Origin: Ophiura sarsii
Lineage: Eukaryota > Echinodermata > Ophiuroidea > Amphilepidida > Ophiuridae
Length of the DNA stretch: 64,000 bases
NCBI GenBank assembly: GCA_035610835.1
Contig: CM069455.1
Location: forward strand, 50,696,639-50,760,638
Direction of reading: 5' to 3'
Of this stretch, positions 44,250-56,707 are shown one piece after another (the stretch's first letter is position 1; every line of letters starts with the position of its first letter). Below the pieces are notes generated by a model. The model was given only the letters and a program-made list of their open reading frames with translations, ran no database searches and was not told where the DNA came from. The position numbers and the translations under genes are program-made.

Positions 44250-46452
44250 AAAATGGCGTAACAATTAAGTCGTACCATAGTCCATGGCGTGGGTCAGAAA
44301 CCGTACCATATAAACGTTTCGCTTAGGGAGCCAATGGCGAAACAATTAAGTCGTGCCATAATCCATGGCGTTGGTCAGAGACCGTACCATACATTGCGCT
44401 TGCTAAGGGAGCCAATGGCGTAATAATTAAGTCATACCATGGGCATGGGTCAGAGACCGTACCATATAAATGTTGCGCTTTGGGGCAATGGCGTAACAAT
44501 TAAGTCGTACCATGGTCCATGGCGTGGGTCAGAGACCGTACCATATAAACGTTGCGCTTAGGGAGCCAATGGCGTAACAATTAAGTCGTACCATGGTCCA
44601 TGGCGTGGGTCAGAGACCGTACCATATAAAAGTTGTACTTAGGGAGCCAATGGCGTAACAATTAAGTTGTACCATGGTCCATGGCGTGGGTCAGAGACCG
44701 TACCATATAAACGTTGCGCTTAGGGAGCAAATGGCAAAACAATTAAGTTGTACCATAATCCATGGCGTGGGTCAGAGACCGTACCATATATACATTGCGC
44801 TTGCTAAGGGAGCCAATGGCGTAATAATTAAGTCGTACCATGGTCCATGGCGTGGGTCAGAGACCGTACCATATAAACGGTGCGCTTAGGGAGCCAATGG
44901 CGTAACAATTAAGTCGTACCATGGTCCATGGCATGGGTCAGAGACCGTACCATAACGAGTTGCGCTTAGGGAGCAGATGGCGTAACAATTAAGTTGTACC
45001 ATGGTCCTTGGCATGGGTCAGAGACCGTATCATATAAACGTTGCGCTTAGGGAGCCAATAGCGTAACAATTAAGTTGTACCATAATCCATGGCGTGGGTC
45101 AGAGACCGTACCATATAAACGTTGCTCTAATGGAGCCAGTGGCGTAACAATTAAGTCGTACCATGGTCCATGGCGTGGGTCAGAGACCGTACCATGATAT
45201 AACTGTTGCGCTAAGGGGCAATGGCGTAATAATAAAGTCGTACCATGGTCCACGGCATGGGTCAGAGACCGTATCATATAAAAGCTGCGCTTAGGGAGCC
45301 AACGGCGTAACAATTTATTCGTACCATGGTCCATGGCGTGAGTCAGAGACCGTACCATATAAACCTTGCGCTTAGGGAGCCAATGGCGTAACAATTAAGT
45401 CGTACCATGGTGTGGGTCAGAGACCGTACCGTATTGCACTAAGGGGCAATGGCGTAATAATAAAGTCGTACCATGGTCCACGGCGTGGGTCAGAGACCGT
45501 ATCATATAAAAGCTGCGCTTAGGGAGCCAACGGCGTAACAATTTATTCGTACCATGGTCCATGGCGTGAGTCAGAAACCGTACCATATAAACGTTGCGCT
45601 TAGGGAGCCAATGGCGTAACAATTAAATTGTACCATGGTCAATGGCGTGGGTCAGAGACCGTACCATATAACTGTTGCGCTAAGGGGCACTGGCGTAATA
45701 ATAAAGTCGTACCATGGTCCACGGCGTAGGTCAGAGACCGTATCATATAAAAGCTGCGCTTAGGGAGCCAACGGCGTAACAATTTATTCGTACCATGGTC
45801 CATGGCGTGAGTCAGAGACCGTACCATATAAACGTTGCGCTTAGGGAGCCAATGGCGTAACAATTAAGTTGTACCATGGTCCATGGCGTGGGTCAGAGAC
45901 CGTACCATATAAACGTTGCGCTTAGGGAGCCAATGGCGTAACAATTAAGTTTGTACCATGGTCCATAGTGTGGGTCAGAGACCGTACCATATAAACGTTG
46001 CGCTTAGGGAGCCAATGGCGTAACAATTAAGTCGTACCATGGTCCATGGCGTGGGTCAGAGACCGTACCATATAAGAGTTGTGCTTAGGGAGCCAATGGC
46101 GTAACAATTAAGTTGTACCATGGTCCATGGCGTGGGTCAGAGACCGTACCATATAAACGTTGCGCTTAGGGAGCCAATGGCGTAACAATTAAGTCGTACC
46201 ATGGTCCATGGCGTGGGTCAGAGACCGTACCATATAAACGTTGTGCTTAGGGAGCCAATGGCGTAACAATTAAGTCGTACCATGGTCCATGGCGTGGGTC
46301 AGAGACCGTACCATATAAACGTTGTGCATAGGGAGCCAATGGCGTAACAATTAAGTCGTACCATGGTCCATGGCGTGGGTCAGAGACCGTACCATATAAA
46401 CGTTGTGCTTAGGGAGCCAGTGGCGTAAACAATTAAGTCGTACCATGGTCCT
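44250..46452 (+). repeat. 81-bp satellite array (about 27 units)
   Basis: The unit contains GTCGTACCATGGTCCATGGC, GTGGGTCAGAGACCGTACCA, TATAAACGTTGCGCTTAGGG and AGCCAATGGCGTAACAATTA. A three-unit higher-order block (with AAAAGCTGCGC and ATTTATTCG variants) recurs at about 45270, 45508 and 45745. Open frames such as LLRHWLPKRN on the minus strand are by-products. Confidence 0.95.
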
Positions 46453-47110
46453 TTGTGTAGGTTAAAAAATGTACCAAATAAAAACGAATCATGTACAGAG
46501 CCGGTGAAGTGGTTCAAAACTTAGGTAGGCCCCTAGTATGAGAATCAAGCTGATCATACTAGGTTCACAAGCATGAATACATACTAGCATGAATACAAAT
46601 TTACTATAAATAAAATGAAATCAACAGTGACCCAAACAAACCTGAAACAGATCTCATCGCGAATGTCCAACTGGCAGGCATCGTGTGAGCTTGTTTGGCA
46701 TATAAGATGAAAATTAACAAGGGTGCCGTACAGCTAAGCCCAAAAAGGCAGGGGCAAATGTGCAGGACTGAATGTGCAGGACTGACTAGGTAGTAAATCA
46801 AGAGCCTAGCACCAGGCCTGATACTATGTATATAGAAGAAAACCAGTGTTTAGGCAGGCATAGTCAGTACAAGCATGGAATTATTAGAGACTTTCTAACA
46901 ATTCCATGGTACAAGGGAGCAGAATTATGCAGTCAAAATACCTTAAAAGTATAGGGTGCAGAATGTGCATAGCTATTACCCTGGGCACCAGAGTCTAAGC
47001 ATGAAAACTGCTCTGATGCTTGAAGGTTCTACCATAACTACTAATAATTCAGTAACTAATACAAAACCTGAAATCAGAGATAAGGCTTTAGTTGCCTGAT
47101 GTACAGAATT
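46453..47110. other. spacer inside the long element
   Basis: It holds one copy of the spacer unit (46620-46760) and otherwise unique, non-coding sequence. Confidence 0.5.
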
Positions 47111-47429
47111 AAAGAGAACCAGGGAGGCTCTGTGCACACAGACAGCCATGTTGATAGTTGCTATGTGATCCCAAAAACAAGTGAGGGCGCTATTTTATAT
47201 GCTACCACTTATCAGAGGGGGTCACACACAAGGCACATAATACTCTATTAGGTTAGGTATCAGAGGGGGTCACACACAAGGCACATAATACTCTGTCAGG
47301 TTAGTTGCACCTCTTGGTTTGTTCAATAAAATTAGTTAATGAAACTTAACCTCCCCATAAAACTAAACGACAGATTGTGTAACTATATGACCTTTCAAAC
47401 TCTCACTAAGGTGCGGGATCGTACACTAT

Positions 47430-49460
47430 CGCAAATAGCCGTGTAAATAGCAAATTAGCGAAGGCTAATGTATAGTGTATAATTGATAGTGATAATGAAG
47501 CTATTAAGGTGTATACTTGGCAAATTCGCTAATAGAAAGCAAAATAGCCCGATAGCGTTATAGCGTGCAAATAGCCCAATATCTTATGATTAGCGGCGGC
47601 TATTGTATAATGCATTTTTCAAGTAGCTTGCGCTAATGTATAATGTATAATTCAAGGTGCTAATGTGGCTAATTCCTTTTTCAAAATTGATATTTCGCAA
47701 TAGCGTAAGTAGCCAAAATATCTTACGAGTAGCGGCGGCTATTGTATAATGCATTTTTCAAGTAGCTTGTGCTAATGTATAATGTATAATTCAAGGGGCT
47801 AATGTGGCTAATTCCTTTTTCAAAATTGATATATCGCAATAGCGTAATTAGCCTAAATATATTACTATTAGCGTCGGCAATTGTATAATGCATTTTGCGA
47901 GTAGCTTTTGCTAATGTATAATGTATATTTCAAGGTGCTAATGTGGCTAATTCTCTTTTTAAAATCCAAATATCGCAATAGCGTAAATAGCCTAAATATA
48001 TTACTATTAGCGGAAGCTATTGTATAATCGATATTTACATTAGCGTTAGCTATTGTATAATGTATAATTCAAGGGGCTAATGTGGATAATTTGCTATCAA
48101 GAGCTAATACGCTATAGTGATAATGAAGCTATTAAGGTGTATAATTGGCAAATTCGCTAATAGAAAGCAAAATAGCCCGATAGCGTTATAGCGTGCAAAT
48201 AGCCTAATATCTTATGATTAGCGACGGCTATTGTATAATGCATTTTTCAAGTAGCTTGCGCTAATGTATAATGTATAATTCAAGGTGCTAATGTGGCTAA
48301 TTCCTTTTTCAAAATTGATATATCGCAATAGCGTAAGTAGCCAAAATATCTTACGAGTAGCGGCGGCTATTGTATAATGCATTTTTTAAGTAGCTTGTGC
48401 TAATGTATAATGTATAATTCAAGGTGCTAATGTGGCTAATTCTCTTTTTAAAATCCAAATATCGCAATAGCGTAAGTAGCCTAAATAATATTACTATTAG
48501 CGTCGGCAATTGTATAATGCATTTTGCGAGTAGCTTTTGCTAATGTATAATGTATATTTCAAGGTGCTAATGTGGCTAATTCTCTTTTTAAAATTCAAAT
48601 ATCGCAATTTAAAATCCAAATATCGCAATAGCGTAAATAGCCTAAATATATTACTATTAGCGGAAGCTATTGTATAATCGATATTTACATTAGCGTTAGC
48701 TATTGTATAATGTATAATTCAAGGGGCTAATGTGGATCATTTGCTATCAAGAGCTAATACGCTAATTTGCTTTTTGGTAAGTATTATCTGAATATCCTCG
48801 ACCAGGGAGATAATGTACAGCAAATTCGCTATTTTAAAATTTATAGCGAAGGCTAATGTATAGTGTATAATTGAGAGTGATAATGAAGCTATTAATGATT
48901 AAGGTGTATAATTGGCAAATTCGCTAATATAGAAACCTAAAAATACCTTGATAGCGTTATTGCGTGGATATAGCCTAATATCTTACGATTAGCGGCGGCT
49001 AATTGTATAATGCATTTTTCAAGTAGCTTGTATTAATGTATAATGTATAATTCAAGGTGCTAATGTGGCTAATTCCCTTTTCAAAATTCATATATGGGTT
49101 AATGTGGCTAATTTGCTATCAAGAGCTAATACGCTAATTTGCTTTTTGGCAAGTATTATCTGAATATCCTCGACCAGAGAGATAATGTGGCAAATTCGCT
49201 ATTTCAAAATTTATATCGTAATTGCGTAATTGCTTAAATAACAAGATATCAAGAGCTATTACGCTAATTTGCTTGTTGGCCTGTAGGCCTAATATCTAAA
49301 TACCACAAACATGGAGATAATGTAGCTAATTCGCTATCAAAATATCATTATTTCAGAATGAAAAAAGTGGGTTTTTAACTACGGGGCATCCGGCTATTTG
49401 GCTAATTGGCTATTTAGCTAATTGGCTATTTGGCTAATTGTCTATTTTGGTCTGCTACCG
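47430..49460 (+). repeat. tandem array of about 140 bp, TAGC-rich
   Basis: The unit contains GGCTATTGTATAATGCATTT, AAGTAGCTTGTGCTAATGTA, TAATTCAAGGTGCTAATGTG, GCTAATTC and ATCGCAATAGCGTAA. About 13 units are visible with local deletions. A larger segment (47460-47700) recurs at about 48110-48330, showing higher-order duplication. Confidence 0.9.
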
Positions 49461-49689
49461 TTAATTTCTAATTTGTTCTAGGTGGCGCAAATTAGTCAAC
49501 ATTTTACCAAACGTTGGTAATTATTTACCCAACAACGGGGTTGTTCATAGTTGAACCAACGTTGGGTAAATTGTTTGCCCAACGTTCTCTTAATGTTAAA
49601 GGTTCTTTATAGAACCTTAAAAGCTCTAGGGTTCTACATACAGGACAGAAAAAGGTTCTAAGTGGAACCCTTTTTTTCTTAGAGTGTAG

Positions 49690-52630
49690 GATGCGTCGTT
49701 ATTAAAGGCGCCCGCCCCTTCTTAAAAGCGTAAATTTAAGAATATTCCAAGGGCCCGTCCCGACTTTTTTTTTAGAATAAATTATTAAGGGCCTAAGAAT
49801 ATTCCAAGGCCCCGCCCCGACCTTTTTTTTTAGAATAAATTATTAAGGGCCTTTGTATGTTCGAGGTATAGGCTAAGGAATTTGTAGAATACATCCGATC
49901 CGAGGGGTGGGGGTTGTTGAACTTAAAAGGCGGTAAAACCGGTCTTTTTTAGTGTTTTATCCGAGGGGAGGGGGGGGGGGGGGGGTCCTTTACCTGCTTT
50001 ACTAAATGACATGACAGAGGATGTTGCGTCGTTCTTAAAAGCGTAAATTTAAGAATATTCCAAGGCCCCTCCGATTTTTTTTTTAGAATAAAATAATATA
50101 GGGCCTTTGTATGTTTGAGGTATATGCTAAGGAATTTAACCCATAAAGAAAGTCCCTAGAGAACAGAATGCACCAACACCCAAGATATTTATTTTCAGTT
50201 CATAAATCATAATAATCCAAATTCACCTACTTTACTAAATGACATGACAGAGGATGTTGCGTCGTTCTTAAAAGCGTAAATTTCAGAATTCCAAGGCCCC
50301 TCCCCCGACTTTTTTTAGAATAAATTAATATAGGGCCTTTGTATGTTTGAGGTATAGGCTAAGGAATTTGTAGGTTACATCCGAAGGGTGGGGGTTGTTG
50401 AACTTAAAATGCGGTAAAACAGGTCTTGTTTATTGTTCAGTGAACAAGAATTTGTTGATCCGAGGGGGGGGGGGGGAGGGGGGGGGGGGGGAGAGGTCCT
50501 TTACTTACTTTACTAACTGACATGACAGATGATGTTGCGTCGTTCTTAAAAGCGTAAATTAATGAATATTCCACGAACAAGAATTTGTTGATCCGAGGTG
50601 GGGGGGGGGGGGGGGGGGCGGTCCTTTACCTACTTTACTTTACTAAATGACATGACAGAAGATGTTGCGTCGTTCTGAATATTAAAAAAAAAAAGGGTTT
50701 GTATGTTTGAGAGGGTTTTTTTGCTTAGGTGGTAAAAACAGATGTTCGGGATGGTTTGCATAGGCGGTAAATGTAGAACAAAAAATGGTTCTCAAGCCAA
50801 GAAAATGGTTCTTTGTATACCCTTAAGTATAGTGAAGAACCTTTTTGGGAAAAAGGCCCCTCCCCGTCTTTCTGGTCTTGTTTAGTGTTTAAGTTAACAT
50901 CGTGAACCAGCACTTGTTGATCCGGGGGGGGGGGGGGGGGGGGGGGGCAATTACCTACTTTATTAAATGACATGACAGAGGATGTTGCGTCGTTCTTAAA
51001 AGCGTAAATTTAAGAATATTCAAGGCCCCTCCCCCGACTTTTTTTTTAGAATAAATTAATATAGGGCCTTTGTATGTTTGAGGTATAGGCTAAGGAATTT
51101 GTTGGTTACATCCGATTGGTGGGGGTTGTTGAACTAAAAATGCGGTAAAACAGGTTTTGTTTAGTGTTTTAGTGAACAAGAATTTGTTGATCCGAAGGGG
51201 GGGGGGGTCCTTTACCTACTTGACTAAATGACATGATGTTAAAGCGTAAATTTATGAATATTCCAATTACAAGAATGTGTTTATCAGGAGGGGGAGGGGG
51301 TTCTTTACCTACTTTACTAAATGACATGACAGAGGATGTTGCGTTGTTCTTAAAAGCGTAAATTTATGAATATTCCAAAAAAGGGTTTATTAGATGTTTG
51401 GAGGTTATTTTTTACTTAGGTGGTAAAAACAGATATGTTCGGGATGGTTTGCAAAGGCGGTGTTACTAAATGACATGACAGATGATGTTGCGGGGTGGGG
51501 TCTTTTACCTGCTTTATTAAATGACTTGACAGAGGATGTTGCGTCGTTCTTAAAAGCGTAAATTTATGAATATTCCAAGAACAAGAATTTGTTGATCAGG
51601 GGGGGGGGGGGGGGAGGGGGGGTGGGGGTGCTTTACCTACTTTACTAAATGACATGACAAAGGATGTTGCGTCGTTATTGCGTTGTTCTTAAAAGCGTTA
51701 ATTTATGAATATTCCAAAAAAGGGTTTATTAGATGTTTGGAGGTTTTTTTTACTTAGGTGGTAAAAACAGATATGTTCGGAAGAATTTGTTGATCCGAAG
51801 GGGGGGGGGGGGGGTCCTTTACCTACTTTACTAAATGACATGACAGATGTTAAGGCGGTGTTACTAAATGACATGACAGATGATGTTGCGGGGAGGGGGG
51901 GGAGTCCTTTACCTGCTTTACTAAATGACTTGACAGAGGATGTTGCGTCGTTCTTAAAAGCGTAAATTTATGAATATTCCAAGAACAAGAATATGTTGAT
52001 CGGGGGGGGGGTGCTTTACCTACTTTACTAAATGACATGACAGAGGATGTTGCGTCGTTCTTAAAAGCGTAAGTTTATGAATATTCCAAAAAAGGTTTAT
52101 TGTATGTTTGAGAGGGTTTTTTTACTTAGGTGGTAAAAACAGATATGTTAGGATGGTTTGCAAAGGCGGTGTGGCGTCGTTGTAAAAGGCCACTCCCCCG
52201 TCATTCTGGTCTTGTTTAGTGAACCGGTACTTATTGATCCGGGGGGGGGGGGGGGGCAATTACCTACTTTACTGAATGACATGACAGAGGATGTTGCGTC
52301 GTTCTTAAAAGAGTAAATTTAAGAATATTCCAAGGCCCCTCCCCCGACTTTTTTTTTAGAATAAATTAATATAGGGCCTTTGTATGTTTGAGGTATATGC
52401 TAAGGAATTTGTAGGTTACATGCGAGGGTGGGGGTTGTTGAACTTAAAAGGCGGTGAAACCCGGTCTTTTTTAGTATTTTAGTGAACAAGAATATGTTGA
52501 ATGTTTTTCACTCTTTTATTATGACGAGCCCATAAAGAAAGTCCCTAGAGAACAGAATGCACCAACACAAGATATTTATTTTCAGTTCATAAATCATAAT
52601 AATCCAAATTCACCTACACTTTACTAAATG
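49690..52630 (+). repeat. array with poly-G tract in each unit
   Basis: About a dozen variable-length units carry GACATGACAGAGGATGTTGC, GTCGTTCTTAAAAGCGTAAA, GAATATTCCAAGGCCCCTCC, GTTGTTGAACTTAAAA and ACAAGAATTTGTTGATC, then a run of 8-20 G and TCCTTTACCTACTTTACT. The units differ by internal deletions. Confidence 0.9.
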
Positions 52631-52635
52631 ACATG

Positions 52636-53240
52636 ACAGTGGAATTTTTATGCTCGTTCTGGTTCTGGTTGGGACGCGTTTTTTTTGTCAAACATTTCGA
52701 TACAAATGCTGCAATATCATATTATATTTTCTTTGGTATCATAAACAACTAATAGAGTATACAATTGTTTCAATTGATAGCTGCAATAAACGTGGATTAA
52801 AAAGCTGATAGACAAAAACTATATTAACAAGTTGTATGCTCGTTCTGGTACGGGTTTGGAACGTATTGTTTATTAACAAACAATTAGATACAGAGTATTT
52901 CTTCATTTGTTGACATGAATTTGCCAAACATTAAAGTTTATCGCACTACATTTGAAAGTATCTATTTTGTTGATTTTGTATGCATAAAATATGTATTCCT
53001 GGTGCGTTGACGTATTGGTTAAAAGCGTATGATGCCTTAGAATGAAAAGACGATAGATACAAACTATATGCACAATATTTTTATGCGCGTTCTGGTTCGG
53101 GATTGGAACGTGTTTTTTATTGTCATCATTTCGATACAAATTATACAAATGCTGCAATATCATATCATATTTTCTTTGTATCTTAAACAACTAATTGAGT
53201 ATATAATTGTTTCGACTGATAGCTGCAATAAACGTGATGA
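52636..53240 (+). repeat. direct repeats with CGTTCTGGTTC start
   Basis: A block of about 150 bp, from TATGC(T/G)CGTTCTGGTT to GATAGCTGCAATAAACGTG, occurs at 52649-52795 and 53082-53235, with a partial third copy at 52836-52890. Confidence 0.8.
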
Positions 53241-53310
53241 TCAATGGATAGTGTAGGCCTACACTATAAACCAGTAATATTTAAATGTTGATATACCACA
53301 CTACATAGCA

Positions 53311-53576
53311 TACTCTCTAAACGTAAAAGAGGTAAAACTCAGACTCTTTTGATAGCTCTAGGAGGGACAGCACTTTTTGGAGTGAAGTTCAGTCGTTTTT
53401 GGAGTGAAGTTCACTATTTTTAGATTGTTTGTCACTCTTTTCAGAGTAAAAAAAATAATCTAAAAAAAACAGCGAACAATAACTCCGAAAAGAGCGAACT
53501 TCACTCCTACAACGAGCCGTCCCTCCTATAGCGTTCTCGAAAGAGTAAGTTTTAACTATTTTACATTTAGAGAGTA
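53311..53576. mobile_element. 266-bp foldback MITE, TA-flanked
   Basis: Long terminal inverted repeats start TACTCTCTAAACGTAAAA and end TTTTACATTTAGAGAGTA. Inner GGAGGGAC(A/G)GC and GGAGTGAAGTTC blocks also pair. The terminal TA may be the target duplication. Confidence 0.75.
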
Positions 53577-53599
53577 GACTGTCACTTTTAATGACTTTA

Positions 53600-54735
53600 T
53601 GTTAATATAAATATAGTTAGTACAAATCATGGAAGATTTCAATACATGTAAAATTTGCGCATGTCTTAAAAAGCTAGAAAATATAAATAAAATATCTTAG
53701 AAAGAGGATGATACAGCCAGCACTGCAGGAAAGTTCTTGTGAGTTTTCAAAACACTTTGCATATAGGTTTTATGGGTGAGTGTTTCCTTATTCAATATTT
53801 GTCTTTTAATGTTGGATTACAAAAATGGCTAACTATTTCAATAGAGATCTACATTATCGCGCGCAAAAGTTGTATCTGTAAAATGGAATGCTAGATGTTT
53901 TTATTAAAAACCATAACCATGTTCGAATGAAAACTTCACTTAACAATTTTCTTCACTAACTATATGTGACCTTTATTGAACCTAAACATTTCTGTGGAGT
54001 TGTCTCTCTTTTTTCAGTTATATTGTAGTAGCGTGTCCTGTTAAGCTACTTAAAATACTAACCAAGCTAATCCCATTTAACAGTGGTCGGTAAGCTTCAT
54101 TTGACTCATCAAGTGAGCACATTTCAGTGTTTTTAATTTAGCAACATTAAACCAAATACATGTACATCAGGTGGGGACATTATAGTGTTCAAAACTAAAT
54201 ACATTAATTGATAATTGGCCCCCTAATATACTCATGTATGATAATCTTACCAATTTATATTACAACAGCTTAAAAACAGATGTATTGATGTATAATGAAC
54301 GAGATTATTGTACATTAGGGGAAAAAATTCTGAAAATATCATTAGCAGTGTTTGCAGCAATGTATAATGTATACAATAATTATAACCGTGCCCTCTACAG
54401 TTATATGCCTTAGCATGAGTTAATCAGACATTGCTCAATTTTTTCAAACAATGACAGCAATGTGCCATGGAACCATATTGAGATTATATTTTTGCACTGT
54501 TATCCTTTCACATATTGGTGGATAACCTTACATAATTGATATCCATGATCCGGTTGAAATGATTTATAACTATTGATTTTTGTTTTGTTTTGAAATTATT
54601 GTTTTTAAGTTGTTCACACTTTTCTTGAACTAATGACAATATTTTTAAAGTTCTAATTGTAAACTTCCATGAAAAGAAAATTTAAGAAAATGTTGGCACA
54701 AAATGGCAGAAACAGATGTCATATCCTTACAACCA
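53600..54735. other. no gene recognised inside the 9.3-kb element
   Basis: AT-rich non-repetitive sequence. No transposase frame was found on either strand. Confidence 0.5.
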
Positions 54736-54739
54736 TTGG

Positions 54740-56465
54740 TTAAACTTTTTCAATAGCTAAATAGCCTAATAGCGCGTTAGCCAGGGGACCCAGTCCAATA
54801 ATATCATCATTTGTTAAATTCCTTCAATAGCTAAATATCCTAATAGCGTAAAAGCCCCGCGACCCTGGGTAATAATACAACCATTGGTTACACTTCGTCA
54901 ATAGCTAAATAGCCTAATAGCGCGTTAGCCACGGGACCCTGTCCAATAATATCATCATTTGTTAAATTCCTTCAATAGCTAAATAGCCTAATAGCGCGAT
55001 AGCAACGCGACTCTGTGCCAAATGTTATCGTTTGATAAATTCCTTCAATAGCTAAATATCCTAATAGCGTAATAGCCCCGCGACCCTGTGTAATAATACA
55101 ATCATTGGTTAACTTCTTCAATAGCTAAATAGCCTAATAGCGCGTTAGCTACAGGACCCTGTCCAATAATATCATCATTTGTTAAATTCCTTCAATAGCT
55201 AAATAGCCTAATAGCGCGATAGACACGCGACTCTGTGAAAAATATTATCGTTTGATAAATTCCTTCAATAGCTAAATATCCAAATAGCGCGTTAGCCACG
55301 GGACCCTGTCCAATAATATCATCATTTGTTAAATTCCTTCCATAGCTAAATAGCCTAATAGCGCGATAGCCACGCGACTCTGTGCAAAATGTTATCGTTT
55401 GATAAATTCCTTCAATAGCTAAATATCCAAATAGCGTAATAGCCCCGCGACCCTGTGTAATAATACAATCATTGGTTAACTTCTTCAATAGCTAAATAGC
55501 CTAATAGCGCGTTAGCTACAAGACCCTGTCCAATAATATCATATTTTGTTAAATTCCTTCAATAGCTAAATAGCCTAATAGCGCGATAGACACGCGACAC
55601 TGTGCAAAATATTATCGTTTAATAAATTTCTTCAATAGCTAAATATCCAAATAGCGCGTTAGCCACGGGACCCTGCCCAATAATATCATCATTTGTTAAA
55701 TTCCTTCAATAGCTAAATAGCCTAATAGCGCGATAGCCACGCGACTCTGTGCAAAATGTTATCGTTTGATAAATTCCTTCAATAGCTAAATATCCAAATA
55801 GCGTAATAGCCCCGCGACCCTGTGTAATAATACAATCATTGGTTAACTTCTTCAATAGCTAAATAGCCTAATAGCGCGTTAGCTACAAGACCCTGTCCAA
55901 TAATATCATCTTTTGTTAAATTCCTTCAATAGCTAAATAGCCTAATAGCGCGATAGACACGCGACACTGTGCAAAATATTATCGTTTAATAAATTTCTTC
56001 AATAGCTAAATATCCAAATAGCGCGTTAGCCACGGGACCCTGCCCAATAATATCATCATTTGTTAAATTCCTTCAATAGCTAAATAGCCTAATAGCGCGA
56101 TAGCCACGCGACTCTGTGCAAAATGTTATGATTTGATAAATTCCTTCAATAGCTAAATATCCAAATAGCGCGGTAGCCACGCGACCCTGTCCAATTGATA
56201 AATCCATTCAATAGCTAAATATCCTAATAGCGCGATAGCTCCGCGACCCTGTGCAATAATGCAATGATTGGTTACACTCCATCAATAGCCAGATAGCGTA
56301 ATAGCGCAGTAGCCACGCGACCCTTTGCAACTATATCATCCTTTGATAAAATTCCATCAGTAGCTAAATAGCCTAATAGCGCGATAGCCCCGTGACACAG
56401 TGCAATAACACCATCATTTGTAAAATTCCTTTAATAGCTATAGCCTAATAGCGCGGTAGCATCGC
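54740..56465 (+). repeat. tandem array of about 75 bp, AATAGCGCG-rich
   Basis: The unit is TTCAATAGCTAAATAGCCTA, ATAGCGCG(T/A)TAGCCACG, GGACCCTGTCCAATAATATC, ATCATTTGTTAAATTCC. About 23 units of several subtypes are arranged in a higher-order pattern; the block at about 55255-55560 is repeated closely at about 55625-55930. Confidence 0.93.
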
Positions 56466-56707
56466 GACCACAATTAAATATAAACACAGACTAACAACTC
56501 ATAAACAAAAAATACACAAAACCCTCTAAGTACCAAATTAGCAACTAGCGACCTAGTCTCCGATAATTAGGATATTGCTCTTACGAATAGCGAATTAGCC
56601 ATGTAACTGTTGGAAAAGGGATTTCCCTCCATAGGCGAAGTACAGTAGATAGCGTCGATATCTTGCAAATAGCTCCAAAAGTGTCGATCCCGCACCATAC
56701 TCCTTAC

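Larger units (their letters stand above)
39261..47351 (+). mobile_element. long form of the same element, filled with satellites
   Basis: The first 273 bp equal part A and the last 241 bp equal part C of the short form. Between them lie a 219-bp tandem duplication, degenerate GACCATGAG-rich sequence, a 27-bp satellite, an 81-bp satellite and spacers. It is flanked by TCCCC. No gene was recognised inside. It may be a large non-autonomous element, or a tandem-repeat region captured between element ends. Confidence 0.6.
47404..56702. mobile_element. 9.3-kb TIR element packed with tandem arrays, CACTA-like
   Basis: The left end reads CACTAAGGTGCGGGATCG and the right end, reversed, GAGTATGGTGCGGGATCG; the core GGTGCGGGATCG is identical. 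A 3-bp ACT lies outside AAGGTGC on the left and outside the right end, a possible target duplication. The interior carries three array types, two of them (left 47.4-49.4 kb, right 54.7-56.5 kb) rich in TAGC/GCTA words. The CACTA-like end and repeated subterminal words recall CACTA (EnSpm) elements, which have 3-bp duplications. No transposase was seen. The right end sits about 10 bp from the splice donor of the signal exon at 56708. Confidence 0.6.

Noticed and set aside
42364..44264. Minus-strand open frames up to 395 codons with YQIYVSILA or SAYWHIK repeats
   Set aside because: They follow the 27-bp satellite; all three frames are open together, there are no splice sites or domains, and they end at the array borders.
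45047..45863. Repeated LLRHWLPKRN and VDHGTTLLLRHCP open frames
   Set aside because: By-products of the 81-bp satellite, whose period is divisible by three.
42424..46452. Regular repeats with short spacers considered as a CRISPR array
   Set aside because: Units are head-to-tail without unique spacers, in a eukaryotic intron-rich context; they are satellites.
38603..47356. Reading parts A and C as LTRs of a retrotransposon
   Set aside because: A and C are different sequences at opposite ends, no LTR pair brackets the long copy, and there is no gag, pol, primer-binding site or polypurine tract evidence.
56595..56707. C-terminal 37 residues of the frame beginning at the 56783 ATG
   Set aside because: They lie beyond a strong GTAAGG donor and inside the terminal repeat of the 9.3-kb element.
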